Positions 32,679 through 44,699 of a stretch of DNA of 64,000 nucleotides are shown piece by piece; positions within the stretch are counted from its first letter, which is position 1; each line of letters begins with the position of its first letter. The notes beneath the pieces are model-generated. The model did not search any database, was not told the origin of the DNA, and saw only the letters and a program-made list of their open reading frames with translations. Location of the stretch: positions 208,265,741-208,329,740 of the forward strand of contig CM041465.1 of NCBI GenBank assembly GCA_023213395.1, given 5' to 3'. Origin of the DNA: Cycas panzhihuaensis. Its lineage: Eukaryota; Cycadophyta. Both the position numbers and the translations under genes were made by a program.

Positions 32679-35421
32679 TGGAAACGCGTCTACGGGATGG
32701 CCACTATGCTCAATAGAAATGAAGATGGTCAACAACTAATGTTGAGGGTGTGGATGAGAACCTACAAGCAAAGGGAACACCATGCAGGGCGTCCGTGCGC
32801 CGGAGCGCGAGTTCGGGACCCGCAAATGGAACCCAACTACCTTGGAGTGGCTTTCAATCTGAAAAGAAAGACGCATGCAGGGGTAGCCTGGATGGTCTCA
32901 AGAGGAAGGTCCTCCCAACCTTGGATGGCCGAAAGGGAAAAAGAGGAATCCTCAATGAGGGTTTCCTATGACGAAGGAAAAATAAAGGTGACAGGGTGTA
33001 GGCGAAGGGCCTAGGATGAATATGAGTAAGCTTCCCTAGATTATTTGGTTTAGACAAATGCAACTAAGGGAAGAAGTAAAGGGATGGACTAAAGGCAACT
33101 CTCTCCTTTTCTCTCTCTTTCACTCAATAAACAAAGGATAAGAGAAAAAAAAGAAGTACAAGCAACTCGCATGCAAGCAAGCGAACTAGATGAGATCCAT
33201 CTATGGGTATTTTCGGGATGGATAGGAGAAAGGAGGAGGAATGTATTTCCTACTATGTCTTTTCCTATAAAGAAGCAAACATACAAAGTTCTTATGCAAA
33301 AGATGCAAGTGGCTAATTGATTTCTCCTTTTTGCTCTTATGTGACCTATTAGATCAATATAATAGATTTTGTACAAAAGCAAAAAAAGGAAAAGAGGTGA
33401 CGAGAAAGAGGGACGGAACATACCTAGAAAGCATGGCAGTCGATGAAGGACCTTGCTTGTGCACAACGTATGCCCTCTCGCCAATCGGTTAATGTGTGAC
33501 CAAGATTGATGCGGAAGACAGGGGCTTCCTTACCTTCCCCTTGTAAGAGATAAGCGGAAAAGAAAAGATAAGGAAAACAAACGAAATAGAAGAGAAAAGG
33601 AGGGTAAGGGTTTACCCGGAATCGGACGTCCTTTCCCTTCGCGGATGTTGCTTCGAACCTGCATACACAAGTGTCTCTCCCTTCCAAGAAGGGGCTGCAA
33701 AAAGGCTATATGTATGCAAATATATGTAATGTGAATGCTAAAACATTATATTTAAATTAAAGTAACTACTGCCACAAACAACTCAATTTTTCTCAAGTAA
33801 GCCACACACATCAAGCAAGACCCTCCGCTAAGGTTCTCCACGCAGCCTTTAGGTACAGTAAGGTAGGGGTATGTGGCAATTTATGGACAGCCAACAAGCA
33901 TGAGAATATGTAGGGCAAGATGTTGGAGAGACACCAAGGTAACGGAGTCACTATGGACAGCGATCCGTCACACAAGTCTTACCGAAGACCCTAATAAGGG
34001 ATGTCGGGCAAAGTTAGGGATGTGAAAGAGGCCCAAAAGAGGGGCGTGCGAGCCTGGAATCAGTGCAGCAAGGGCTGTGTACGTTGATATCCAGCGGAGG
34101 CCAAGACTCCACCTTCTCCTAGTTAACTCAAGAAAAGCATGGGAGCAAGAGAAGAAAGACAGGAAGGGGTTTGCCCTTGAGGAGTAGGTTTGAGTGGGAC
34201 GGATCCCGCCTTACTCCCTTTGCCCAGTCTTTATGAGCCTTCTCCCGCTGCTTTCTTGAAGAAAACCAGTGGAGAAATGAGGTGAAAATCTGAGAGTACA
34301 GAACTAAACTCAAAGAAAGACAACTTTTACTACAGCCAAAAGGGAAGAGAGCAAAAAAATATATTTGAAAATAAGTCCAATATGAAAAGAATACACATAA
34401 AATTCTGAAAATAAAACCAAAGATACCTACCGGGCTGAGTCTAGGGCGGATTTGCACCTGCAACCAACGAGACAGAGGAGGTCCTGCAGGGTTTGCAGGA
34501 GGTTTGCCTAAGAAAGGCTGTGGAAGACACTTGCTGAGGCATAGTCGGAGGAGAACCACGAAAAACTTGCTTGAAAGTGCTTGGAGGAAGGCCTCCCACC
34601 ACGGAAACGAACCGTTGCAGGCGGATTCTGAGCTGGAGCAGCAGGAAACACAGGGTTGCAGACGCACTTGTGGAGGAGAGAAGGAAAGGAGCAGAAACGC
34701 AACCGTAGAATGTCAAGTTGGAGAGCCAAAAGATGTGAAATGATAATCTTTTTGGAATTTATACCCGTCTCAACCCTAATCGAGTGTTTAAGGTGCGAAT
34801 AGGGCTGAGTTGGGCGCTTAGCCACGTGGTAATTCTACGAAAAAGGCGAGAATTGCCACAGCAGATATAAAAAACAAGTTACGACATTCGCACTGCGGTA
34901 AACTTCGCGGTACCGCTTAGTTTACAGCGGTGCGGGACCAGAAAGCCAGAATGCCAATGATCAGGGTTCTGAGAGCCCTAAAAGAGGTATATCAGGCCTT
35001 AGGAGGGGCTGGCCCTCCTGTCCCGGTGGCTAGGGATAGTCTGGGAGGCGTGCGAACTAGACCAAATAAAGCATCAAGGGCTAAAGTTCCCAAAAATGTC
35101 ATGATAGGCACACAGGGTCAAGGTATGAGCGGATCATATAAGCCAAGTGAGGTTTGAGGCGATGTGAAGGTGGCGCGGAGGGTCGTAGAGTGCCATGGGG
35201 ATGCCTACCTTGCGGAAAAGTAGGTCCCGTAGGTCGTCATAGGCTCACAATATGACAAGCAGCATGATCAAGCAAATGGATGCAAGGTGATCATACAAAT
35301 AAAGGGCCATCATGCAATGAGGCAATATACACAACCTTTCCTAAGAAACAAGAAAAGTGAAAAGGAGAAGCATACCGTGTTTACAGGTCGACTGCTCAGA
35401 TCCATTCCTGGCCGGAAAACA
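32679..35421 (-). repeat. 3' LTR of the Tat element
   Basis: 2743 bp. Minus strand begins TGTTTTCCGGCC. Contains GGTACCGCGAAGTTT (minus strand, 34900-34914), also found before the antisense ORF at 37300-37314. Confidence 0.9.
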
Positions 35422-35489
35422 TCGCTTATGGCAGAGCCTCGCCGCCTAAGCATGGTGCGATGGCGAATGCTGACAATAGACTGTCAGTA

Positions 35490-35490
<1 letters not shown>

Positions 35491-35531
<41 letters not shown>
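35491..35531. repeat. (TA)n microsatellite
   Basis: A run of about 20 TA units, just inside the Tat 3' LTR. Confidence 0.95.
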
Positions 35532-35533
<2 letters not shown>

Positions 35534-35879
35534 ATCATAAGCAAAACAAGAGCCAAGGGTGCCGGCGAGTATCGTGGCGGAACGCATGGATACGAGAATA
35601 GGGGTGGAGACAATATAGGGGTTACCCATGTGCCACCCGGGAATCGACGGGAAGCTAAGAAGGATGGGGGGGATGCCTCCATCGTAAGAGTGTAAGAGAT
35701 GTGCTTGATAGTATCAGGTGAATGAGCAAACCTGGTAGTCGCCATAGTTTAACCTCATTAGCAGCTAGCTTTCGGAGGTGCGAGCGAATCACAAGAAGAA
35801 ATGCAAGATGACCTGAGACTCGGGCAACAGGGCGACTAGGCAAGTCTCAAAGGCGGACAACAAGAAGAGGAAAACAGCG

Positions 35880-36268
35880 CTCAAGGATGAGGCGAACGAG
35901 GCTGTCCGCCCAGCGTTGAGGGCCCGAGGGATGTGTCGGATGTCGACAGACTAGAAACAAGCCAATAGAGACCTAGCAGTCGAGGCAAGGGCTCTCAAGC
36001 GTGGACATCGCACCTGGTAAACCTGGGTGAGATGGGACACCACCACCTGGGAGTCACAAAGAAGAACAATAGATCCATGATGGAAACGGAGTGCATCAGT
36101 GAGGGCTTCGATAACGGCCGTGTACTCGGCTTCGTTATTGGTGGGCTTGGGGAGGAAGATTCCGGAACGCAGAAAATCATGTTCAGAAAGGTCGCAAAGA
36201 ATCCATGCGGCGGCAGAAGGGCCAAGATTACCGCGGCTTCCGCCGTCGGTAAAGATGAAGAGAGTCAT
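35880..36268 (-). pseudogene. Extra archaeal-type RNase H of the Tat element
   Basis: ATG 36268 opens MTLFIFTDGGSRGNLGPSAA, a type 1 RNase H start with catalytic Asp in TDGGSRGN. NNEAEYTAVIEALTDAL supplies Glu and LLCDSQVVVSHL the second Asp. A TAG at about 35951 stops the frame. It continues with SVDIRHIPRALNAGRTA, the usual C-terminal helix, with Gly where Asp is expected. This domain belongs to the archaeal-like RNase H group that some Tat elements have acquired besides the RT-linked one. It sits 3' of the antisense ORF and near the 3' LTR. Confidence 0.85.
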
Positions 36269-36289
36269 GGACGAGTAGAGAAAGTGTCT

Positions 36290-37334
36290 CGGTAGAGAAA
36301 ATGTATAATAAAGTCAGAGTCAAAGAAAAAGAGGCTCGTATGGCAGGTAATAAATGGCCGTGAAGGGTAGGAGGACCTAGCAATGAGGCTATCCAAGGAC
36401 AGGAGCAGGCTACTCGGTCACTGTCTGCGAGCGGGTGGCAAAAGGGGCACCCTGGGATACTAAAGGTTGCTTTAGAAAGCAAAGAATGACTCCGAATGAA
36501 GGGAGCGTTCCCTTTGAAGACCCCAGGGGCAGGAACGGGCTGCAAAAACGAAACCAGGACGACGAAACGAGCCAAACGAGTAGGCATGCACGGGAGCAGC
36601 GTGCAAAACGAGATAAAAGGGCCCTACAAAAATGCATCGGCAATGCGCCATTAATGCGCCTGAAGGAATGGGCGAAACGAAGGCTATGGGAGCGCAATGA
36701 GAAACAGGGCCAAAAGGCAACGATAATCGAGGATGAAAAACAATCACAAAGGCTATCATAGAAGTGGAAACGGAGAAAGTGCCCGTCGGGGCCCCCGCTT
36801 ATATAAGGAAAATCGATGAAAATGGGATTCATTTTCACGGGCTCTCGAACGAATCCAGAGCTCTTCCCTTACGTAGCGAAGTGCCACCTAACTTCAGGGA
36901 CATGCGGAGAGAGATCCAACCGTTGGATCGAGGCCAGGAGACAGCCATTAGGATCAGAGCGACGAGATGGCGAACGCTAGACCAAACCAAGTGAGTGGAT
37001 CTTCGAAACCATAGCCCATCTCGTGATTTAAAGTTTATCGCTTTTCATTGTTTTTGTATAGGTTGTTGGGCCCCATATGGGCGAAAAATGATTTCCAGGA
37101 GTCCAAACTGGACCCAGAGAGAGGCGGGACCGGGGCATTAGGTAGCCCTGGTCCCGGCCTGGGCCAGGCCCGCTCAAAAATTTTTGGGATTTTTAAGGAA
37201 AACCCCTTTATGGGGTGACGTCGACCGCCAAGAAAGATTGTGGTGCCGCGATCTTTGCCGTGGGGCCCCGATCGCCACAGGACCCAAGCCAAACTCCACG
37301 GTACCGCGAAGTTTGGTGCGGTGCGAAGCTAGAG
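36290..37334. other. Tat internal region between extra RNase H and antisense ORF
   Basis: GC-rich. Open frames occur on both strands (36228-36838 minus, 36435-36761 plus) but without known motifs. At 37300-37314 the block GGTACCGCGAAGTTT lies 21 bases before the first ATG of the antisense ORF. Confidence 0.5.
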
Positions 37335-39317
37335 ATGAGGAAAAATAAAGGTGGAGGCCCCAAGGTCCCCAAATCTCGACCGAATGAGGCCGAGAGACAG
37401 TCGAGAGTATGCGGGGATGAGCATGAGTCAGATTTTGACCTATTTTGTGGTGCTTTGCAAGTCGTGATCGCGATAGAAAACCACGAGAATATAGGTATGG
37501 CTATGTTGAGCTTCGTTGAGATGATGACTCGGGAGGATAGGCAGATCCTAGCGAGGTGTGGCCTGCTGAAGGTCACAAGGACGCCTCAGTACATGTCAAA
37601 CCAGAAGCTATTAGTGGACATAATGTCCCATTGGGATAGACAGAGGCATGTCTTCCATCTACCCCAAGTAGGGGACGTATCGGTGACGCCAGGCGATATC
37701 AGGAGGATACTGGGGGTACTAGCAACAGGGAGGCCGGCGACACTAGGAATGTTGCCCAGCAATGAGGCAGCACACAGGGAGGCCGCTACTTTCTTCACGA
37801 GCTCGGACAGGTGGGAGAGGCGAGGGATACCTCTCCAGAGCATGGTGATGTCAGGGATTCCTCGTGTGAGGAAGTTGATTACATTGTGTATTATGTTCCA
37901 GATATCCCGGAAACAAAACTATAGGGACATACCGGGCAGTTGGATGGACACGGTACGCAGGTGCGAGGTAGGAGAGAGGTTGGATTGGGCTACCCTCATA
38001 GCGGCGAACCTCGTTGCAAAGCTGGACGCCATTCGGGTAGCGGGAAAGGGCGGACTATCATACAGTACCCTGCTACAGTGTTGGTTTTTTATCACTTTAG
38101 AGCAGTGCCGCCGACGGGGGGACCACACCCTATTTCAAAGTGGGCCCCGATGGTACACAGGTGGCAGACTAGGTTTAGAGGGGCCGAGGACCAGACTCAT
38201 GTCCGTCGCTCAGTGGAGGCCACATCACTAGACCTCCTCACCATGACAGACTACATAGCAAACCCATACAGAGCGATGAGGTGGGATAGCGATGATGAGG
38301 CAGGCGAGGCAGGAGTGCCCCCAGGAGATGACGAGGGCGGCGATGGAGGTGATGGGGCTGGCCCATCACGAGTTGCAGGAAAGGCAGGCCCATTAGGGAC
38401 CGCAGTGTAAAGGCAGTCCATCGGGGATCGCAAGCGAGAGGCAGACCCCTCAGAAGCTACGGAGGAGAACAGGGGCCTAGCGACACGGGCCCGCAGGTTG
38501 CGGATCGTCAGGAGATCCGGAGAGGCAGCTGCACCAGCTGAGGAGAGGAGGGACGCCCCAGTTGCTGAGGCGGTGGCCGAGGAGGTACCAGAGGAGGAGG
38601 AGGTACCTGTAGTTGGTGGAGTGCCCAGGGCAGAGGCAGTCACCCGAGTTGAGGAGCCGGCAGCCGCACCAGGTGAGACACGACCTTCTTCTGTCATCGT
38701 TTGATTGCCAGATGTATATATATTGTTTGATTTTGATTTGATATGCGTATAGGCATATACTGATACATGACATGTTGGATTTGCAGGTATAGCAGTAGTC
38801 CGAGAGATGTTCCCCCGAGCCTACGCCGAGGGGCAGCCTCCCATCCAGGCAGGTGATGAGCCCAGATCGATAGGCACCCACGTAGCAGCGTTCGCCCCAT
38901 TGGTGAGAGTGGGGGACATATGGATTGCAGAGTCCCAGGAGCATGAGGCACGTATGACTCAAGGCAGTGACTGGATACAACCTGAGCTCAGAGGGATGCC
39001 CTACAGTAGCCTGCATGTGCATTAGAGGCTCAAGGAGGAGCCTGAGGATACTGAGAGCCGATCCGCTAGCGGTGATGGAGGAGTGTCTCAGAGGGATGGA
39101 GGAGAGGCTCCGCAGCGTAGAGAGCGATCGAGATCATATCCAGGCCCAATACGATCGACTGGTAGATGAGGTGGCATCGAGGTCGACGAGGAGCAGGACC
39201 CATACTCACACAGTGGCGACGACCCCGAGAAGGCCACGAGATGAGGGGAGCGAGGCAGGAGGCTCCCAGAGACTGAGGAGGAGTCTAGGAGGGATGTGGT
39301 CCCCAAGAGAGGGATAA
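37335..39317 (+). pseudogene. Antisense ORF with plant mobile domain, inside the Tat element
   Basis: On the strand opposite to gag-pol, a frame open from before 37215 has its first ATG at 37335 (MRKNKGGGPKVP). It encodes a plant mobile domain (PMD): SHWDRQRHVFHLPQVGDVSV, TPGDIRRILGVLATGRPA, DIPGSWMDTVRRCE and AANLVAKLDAI. Near 38120-38150 the reading moves by one frame to MVHRWQTRFRGAEDQ. Acidic and Ala/Glu-rich sequence follows. An intron at 38673-38786 (CAG/GTGAGA to TTGCAG) joins the frames exactly to MFPRAYAEG. A coiled-coil tail (MEECLRGMEERLRSVESDRD) ends it after another frame break near 39020. PMD ORFs in Tat elements and MULE transposons are known. What it does here is unknown. Confidence 0.8.
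38673..38786 (+). other. Predicted intron in the antisense PMD ORF
   Basis: The donor CAG/GTGAGA and acceptor TTTGCAG/G fit plant consensus. Removing these 114 bp, AT-rich unlike their flanks, joins the upstream frame (38498-38672) in phase 1 with the frame of ATG 38807 with no stop. Confidence 0.7.
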
Positions 39318-40107
39318 CATCGACCAGGAGCTGACGCCCCAGGTGCGAGGTAGCAGTAGAGTAGTGTATAGGAGTTTTGTTTTAGATAGGGGAAAGCACG
39401 GACCTCCAAGGAGTCACCATATGTCACATGTCACCATATGTCACATGATTGTACCCTCCTTGCAAGGGCTCCGGCGTCCCACGGATGATGTACCATACCA
39501 TTTGTATGTTATGACACATGATTATTATTTTTATGTATATAGGCGGGGTGATTGATATCCTAGTTGATGCATGATTATGCGTATCATAATATGCGATGGA
39601 TGATATGTATGTTTCCATTTACACGTTTACGTATGTGTATGTATAAGGGTGCACAGATGCACAAGGATATGTATGATTGTACTTTGAGTTGATTATTGTA
39701 TGATTTTTGTGTTATGATATTTGTTTGGGCTATACACATTTCCGTCCATGCAGGGCCATATTCCTAGCAGAGGCACACACGATCACCATGGGTAACGGCG
39801 ATAGATACATGTGACGCTAGGAGATAGGGTAGCACACATGTCCACATAGGAGCATAGCAGGATATGCAAAGTAAATGCCAAATAGGAGGGTAGTGACGAC
39901 ACTCCAGAGTGTCATCCTAGTTGGAGAATGGCCAAATAGGAGGACGAGGCTCCCAAAAGAATGGGAACAAGGGTTCCGCGGGAGGAACCGAAAAAAAATG
40001 AGAAGGCCACCCTAAGCCGTCATTCCGCCTGTGGTTAGGAGGAATAGGAACAAGCTTAGGATGATAGTTTAAGCTCATTTCGGAGCGTGGAAAAGGTAAC
40101 GAAGAAA
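39318..40107. other. Spacer between integrase and antisense ORF
   Basis: The two ORFs converge here. A short repeat, CATATGTCACATG, occurs twice near 39417-39447. No further gene seen. Confidence 0.5.
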
Positions 40108-40929
40108 TCATGTGTAGAACTTCTTGAGGAATTTCCCGTTAACAGCTTTCTCAAACTCGAGACCCTCTAGGGTGGCGATCCTATAGGCGTCGTTATCGAG
40201 GCTCTCGAGAACGACAAAGGGACCAACCCATTTGGGTCCGAATGTGGTCAAGTGGTCGTGGAGATATTCCAGTTTGAGGACGTGGTCCCCAGGATACAAA
40301 GGACGAGAACGAAGGTGTTTATCGTAAGTCCTTTGGGAACGGGCTTTAGATGCGAGGTTAGCCTAGTAGGCAGCTAAACGTCTCTCATCCAAGGCTTCGA
40401 GGTCTAAGAGGCGAGCCTGACAGATAGACTCCTCATCGCTAAGACCTTGAAGGGAAACCCATAGAGAGGGGATCTCCACTTCTAATGGGAGCACCGCCTC
40501 AGTCCCGTAAATTAGGGAGAATGGAGTCATCCCCGTGGTAGCACGGATAGAGGTACGGTAGGCCCATAGGGCAAAAGGGAGCTGGAGGTGCCAATCTCTC
40601 TGAGATTGAGCAATGGTTTTCTTTAAGATATTAATAAGAGTTTTGTTCAACTTGACCATTCGCCTGGGGGTAATAAGGAGAAGAGGTTTTGTGAGAGATC
40701 TTAAATTTCTCACACAGTTCATCCATCTCCTTGTTACAAAAGGGGGGTTTCGTTATCTGTAATCAAGACGTCGGGAATCCCAAAGCGGCAAATAATGTGC
40801 TGGTAGACGAAGGTAGCTATTGTCTTGCCAGGGGTAGTAACTAAAGGGGTGGCTTCCGCCCATTTAGTAAAGTACTCCGTGGCAGTCAAGATGAACTTAT
40901 GTTGCGACGAAGAGGGCAGTGGTATGGCC
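40108..40929 (-). pseudogene. Tat integrase core and C-terminus
   Basis: Pieces of the core in the stretch 40722-40929 are out of frame. 40363-40722 gives QSQRDWHLQLPFALWAYRTS, TTGMTPFSLIYGTEAVLPLE and the end of the core. 40108-40299 holds the C-terminal domain (MYPGDHVLKLEYLHDHLTTF, GPKWVGPFVVLESLDNDAY) and its stop. Breaks at about 40700 and 40350. Confidence 0.8.
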
Positions 40930-41825
40930 CCGATGAGGTCTAAACCCCATTAAGCGAAGGGCCATGGAGATATGATAGGATGAAGAGCCTCAGAAGGCAC
41001 GTAGGAGATGTTGGCATGTTCTTGGCATCGTCGACATCTTAGAGCGTAGGCATGGGCGTCCTTGAAGAGGGACGGCCAATAGTAGCCCATACGAAGGATC
41101 CTCTGGGCCATGGATTGGCCCCCAAAGTGGCCCCCACAAATGCCATGATGGCATTCGTGAAGTATCTGGTCCGCCTCGTCAAGAGTGACGCAACGGAGGA
41201 GGATCCCGTCAAAGGATCTCTTGTACAATACTTGATCCATGAGGAAGTATTGCCTAGCTGAGGTCCAGATACGAGACCTAACCTTGTTACTAGTTTCAAA
41301 GCGGTATTGCTGCTGCGTAACGTACCGCATGATGTCGCCATACCACTCACTATCAATGAGTGGATGGGAAGGAGTGCCTTGAATGGTCAAGATAGACTCA
41401 TCAGGAAGAGAGTCGTCAATAGGGGCATCAAACGAGTTAGGAATGGGGGCATCTGCGAGTTGTTCCGACACTACCATCCCTTTCTTCGATTTCCTGTTGA
41501 CGATGTGGAGATTGAATTCCTCAAGGAGGACGGCCCAACGACCAACCCTACCTGTCAGGTCAAAACGAGTGAGTAGATAATGCAAGGGATCGAATTGAAC
41601 GATCACCTTGGTAGTGTTACCGAGCAAGTAGTGCCTAAACTTCTTGGTTGCATGAACCAAGGAGAGGCATTCCTTCTTAGCCGGAGAGTACATGAATTCG
41701 GCAGCCACGAGGGTGCAGCTGATGAAGTAAATGGCTCTCTCGACTCTCGAATCGCCCTCCTGAGCTAGCATAGCGCCCAAGGACTCATCGGTCGTCGAGG
41801 TATAGAAAATGCAAGGGGGCGCCAA
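40930..41825 (-). pseudogene. Tat RNase H and integrase zinc region
   Basis: The 291-codon frame starts with the RT-linked RNase H (FYTSTTDESLGAMLAQEGD, where the first catalytic Asp appears replaced by Thr in STTDES; RAIYFISCTLVAAEF; YSPAKKECLSLVHATKKFRH) and ends with the H2C2 zinc region (HECHHGICGGHFGGQSMAQR; CRRCQEHAN). Dual RNase H is a feature of some Tat elements. The second domain lies at 35880-36268. No internal stop in this part. Confidence 0.85.
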
Positions 41826-43291
41826 CGTTGGAGCGGAAGCAAGGGCTTCCTTAAGTCCTTCGAAGGCTTGTTGGGTCTTAACCGACCAAACAAACGGGCT
41901 CCCTTCTTTAATAGGTTAGTCAAGGGTTTAGCGTTCACGGCGAAGTTTGCCAGGAAACGCCTGAGGAAATCGAGTCTACCTAGAAACGACTTGATCTGTC
42001 GTTGAGTTCTAGGCGACGGCATGTCAAGGATCGCCTTGACCTTGTCAAGGTCAATTTTAATTCCTTGCTTTGACACAAGGAACCCAAGGAGTTTGCTAGA
42101 AGTGACGGCAAATACACATTTGAGTGGGTTTAGACTTATGTGGTACTTGCGACATCGTGTGAAGATGGCCCGCAAGTCCGAAGGGTGATGGGCCCTAACA
42201 CACGAGAGACCTCCAACGTGTTGTTGATAAGGTCATGGAAGATGAAATGCATCACCCTTTGGTAAGTGGCGCCTGCATTTTTCAATTCGAAGGGCATTGC
42301 CCTGTAGGCAAAAGTACTCCACTAAGTAGTGAAGGCCGTTTTATGGCGATCTTGGAGAGATTTGAATCTGGTTGTAACCGGAGAAGCCGTCTATCAAGGA
42401 CATGACTTTAAACCCGGCAGTTCGATCAATGATTTGATCAATAAAAGGGAGTGGGAAGTTATCCTTAAGACATGCGTTGTTGATGTCACTGAAGTCAACG
42501 CATATCCGGATGGTCCCGTTCTTTTTAGCAATGAGAATGATGTTGGACACCCATTTAGGGTAGTCGATAGAAGTAATGAGTCCAGCATCTAAAAGTTTCT
42601 CAACCTCCATTTTGACAGCAGCTGAAAGTTTAGGATGGAGAGGACGTCATTTCTGGCACACGGGGTGGGCACCGGGAACGGTAGTAAGGTTGTGGGTGAC
42701 AATAGAGGGGTCGATTCCCTTCATGTCAGAGTAATCCTACGCAAAAACATCCTAGAACTCCTGGAACAAAAGGGAATATTCCCTTACCTCATCAGGAGAG
42801 CATTCCGCCCCCACCTTAATGACCTTACCCGGGGTGAGGACTATGTCCTGGGTTGCCCCCATGCACATGGCATTCCCCTCCTCGAAATGGAGGGTGGCAG
42901 TGTCAACAGGAAGAGACGGAGCAGGGGATGGAGTTGGGTCGGCAAGTGTGGACCCAATCGCCAAGACCTTCTGGTGGCCAAGCCTATGGTGACCAGAAGG
43001 AAGGTTGGGCACAGAGCCCGCTAAGTGCTCAAGCAAAGCCTCATCATCTTCGAAGTAATCCACCCCGTGGATGACCTTACTTCGAATATATGAGGGGCTA
43101 CAGGAAGTGGGAACGGTGGGATCGTGGTGGTTAGCAAGTTGCCCAATATCCCCAAAAGACTCTAAGGAAGAGTCGGGAAGGGACCCCTCGTAAGGGGTAA
43201 AAGGAAGTTCCTCGAAGTCATCACCTGCGGGGGGTGATGGAGAGGAAGAGTCAAGGACCTGTGGGTCAATGCGCGCATTGACCAATAACAT
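41765..43291 (-). pseudogene. Tat reverse transcriptase with upstream linker
   Basis: 42752-43291 encodes the linker (FEEGNAMCMGATQDIVLTPG, ECSPDEVREYSLLFQEF). RT follows from about 42750: EVEKLLDAGLITSIDYPKWV, ICVDFSDINNACLKDNFPLP and LIDGFSGYNQIQIS. After a break near 42340 it ends with RKYHISLNPLKCVFAVTSSK and KVKAILDMPSPRTQRQIKSF. The YxDD box falls in the broken part near 42190-42240 and I could not read it in frame. Confidence 0.85.
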
Positions 43292-44443
43292 GCATCACAA
43301 GGGGATGACTGGTCTCTCCAACAAGAGGAGTTCTAGGTTGGAACCTAGAACAGGAAGAGTGTCTCCTACTAGTGTGAAAGAAGGAAACAGGGTGAGGGAG
43401 GTCCTCGTCCTCATCCTCGCCATGGGACTCGTCGTCGCTAAACATGGCAAGGTACCCATAGCTTCCGACACCAATAGGAGCGAAGCGGGTAAGGCTCGAA
43501 GAAGAAGATGCGGGATCTCCTTTAAGAGGGGATGAATCGGGAATGCCGATGGAGCAAGCGGAGGCATGAGTAGAAGGGCCTTCATCCCCCTTCATATGAC
43601 CATGACTTGCTTGGTTGGTCGAGTTTGTTTAACAGGTGGGCGTTCGCGGGAAACAACCCTCATTCGCCCATCATGGACGAACTTGAGTTGCCCCCATTGA
43701 GTTGAACACACAGCTCCCATCTGATCGAGCCATGGTCGACCCAAAAGAAGATTGTAGTCGACGTCTACGTCAAGTACTACAATGTCGGCGAGGACGGTCT
43801 TGTCCTCGAGAGTGAGCAGGATCAAAACAGATCCCAAGGGAGTCTTCTCGCTACTGTCATAGCCTTGGCATCGCCATGGAACAGGTTCCAAGGCGGAAAT
43901 GCCAAGCTCTTACATAACGCGCAAGGGCATGGCATTGACGGAAGAACCGTTGTCGACAACGGTCCTTCGCAAAGTGCAATCAGGTGTGTCAATGGTAATG
44001 GTGAAAGGGAAGCTCCGCTGGCGTTCCCTTTCACAAGTAGGAGGAAGGTCTTTAGGATCAAAGGAAATGACGAGCTCACGATCTTGGGCGATGCCCAAAG
44101 CGTAAACGGGCGCGTCACCCAATCCCAAAGCTTCCAAAAGGAGTGTCCGTTGTTCGGGACAACTTTCCAAGACGTCCATAATGGACATCCCAGCGGCCAC
44201 GGTACAAAGCTCATCGACAACAGAAAAAGCCTTCCCGTTTATGGTAGGTTGAGGAAGAGCTCTCCTGAAATCGTAGCGACCTGGACGAATGGGAATGGTC
44301 TTGGAAAGTAACGGAACTTCCAGAAGGGAGGTTTCCCGAAGAGGATCAGGGTGTAGAATGGATGAAGAGGCGTCGGTTGCCTCTTTAGCGGCTTGAGACC
44401 GAGTCAAAGCGTATAAAGGAGTGGCCTCAAGCATTTGGATCAC
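43266..44443 (-). pseudogene. Tat protease region
   Basis: The frame 43910-44443 ends with VDNGSSVNAMPLRVM and a stop. The continuation (43592-43891) gives LEPVPWRCQGY, TVLADIVVLDVDVDYNLLLG and RPWLD. VDNGSS corresponds to the retropepsin D-S/N-G-S/A site. The linker at 43266-43595 includes a YGYLAMFSDDESHGEDEDED acidic stretch. One stop and one frame change break the chain. Confidence 0.8.
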
Positions 44444-44699
44444 CTTCTTTCCCTTATTCCGGGACTGCGAAGGTGAAGGGGTACGACGATCGGGGAACGC
44501 GAGGAAGAAGACGAATCCCGCGCGCCCTTCCCTTTGCCATGCGAAGGGCGAGAATTCGGAGATCTTCCTCGGTTTTGGTTGTTCTTTGGTTGAGCGTTAC
44601 GATCACGCTCCCCATGCTTGGGGAACGGATCCCTATGGACTGGTTGGTCAAGGTTGGGCCTTGAGGACCGTTTAGGAGATGAGTCACGTTGTAGGGCAT

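Noticed and set aside
36228-36838. Overlapping minus-strand ORFs of 119 and 142 codons
   Set aside because: Antisense shadows in a GC-rich part of the Tat element, without motifs; plus-strand frames there are equally open.
37215-37334. Earlier start of the PMD ORF at 37215
   Set aside because: That start would be GTG. The first in-frame ATG is 37335.
38251-39427. Minus-strand ORFs of 148 and 181 codons opposite the PMD ORF
   Set aside because: Low-complexity readings of the opposite strand. The plus frame has domain motifs and a frame-restoring intron.
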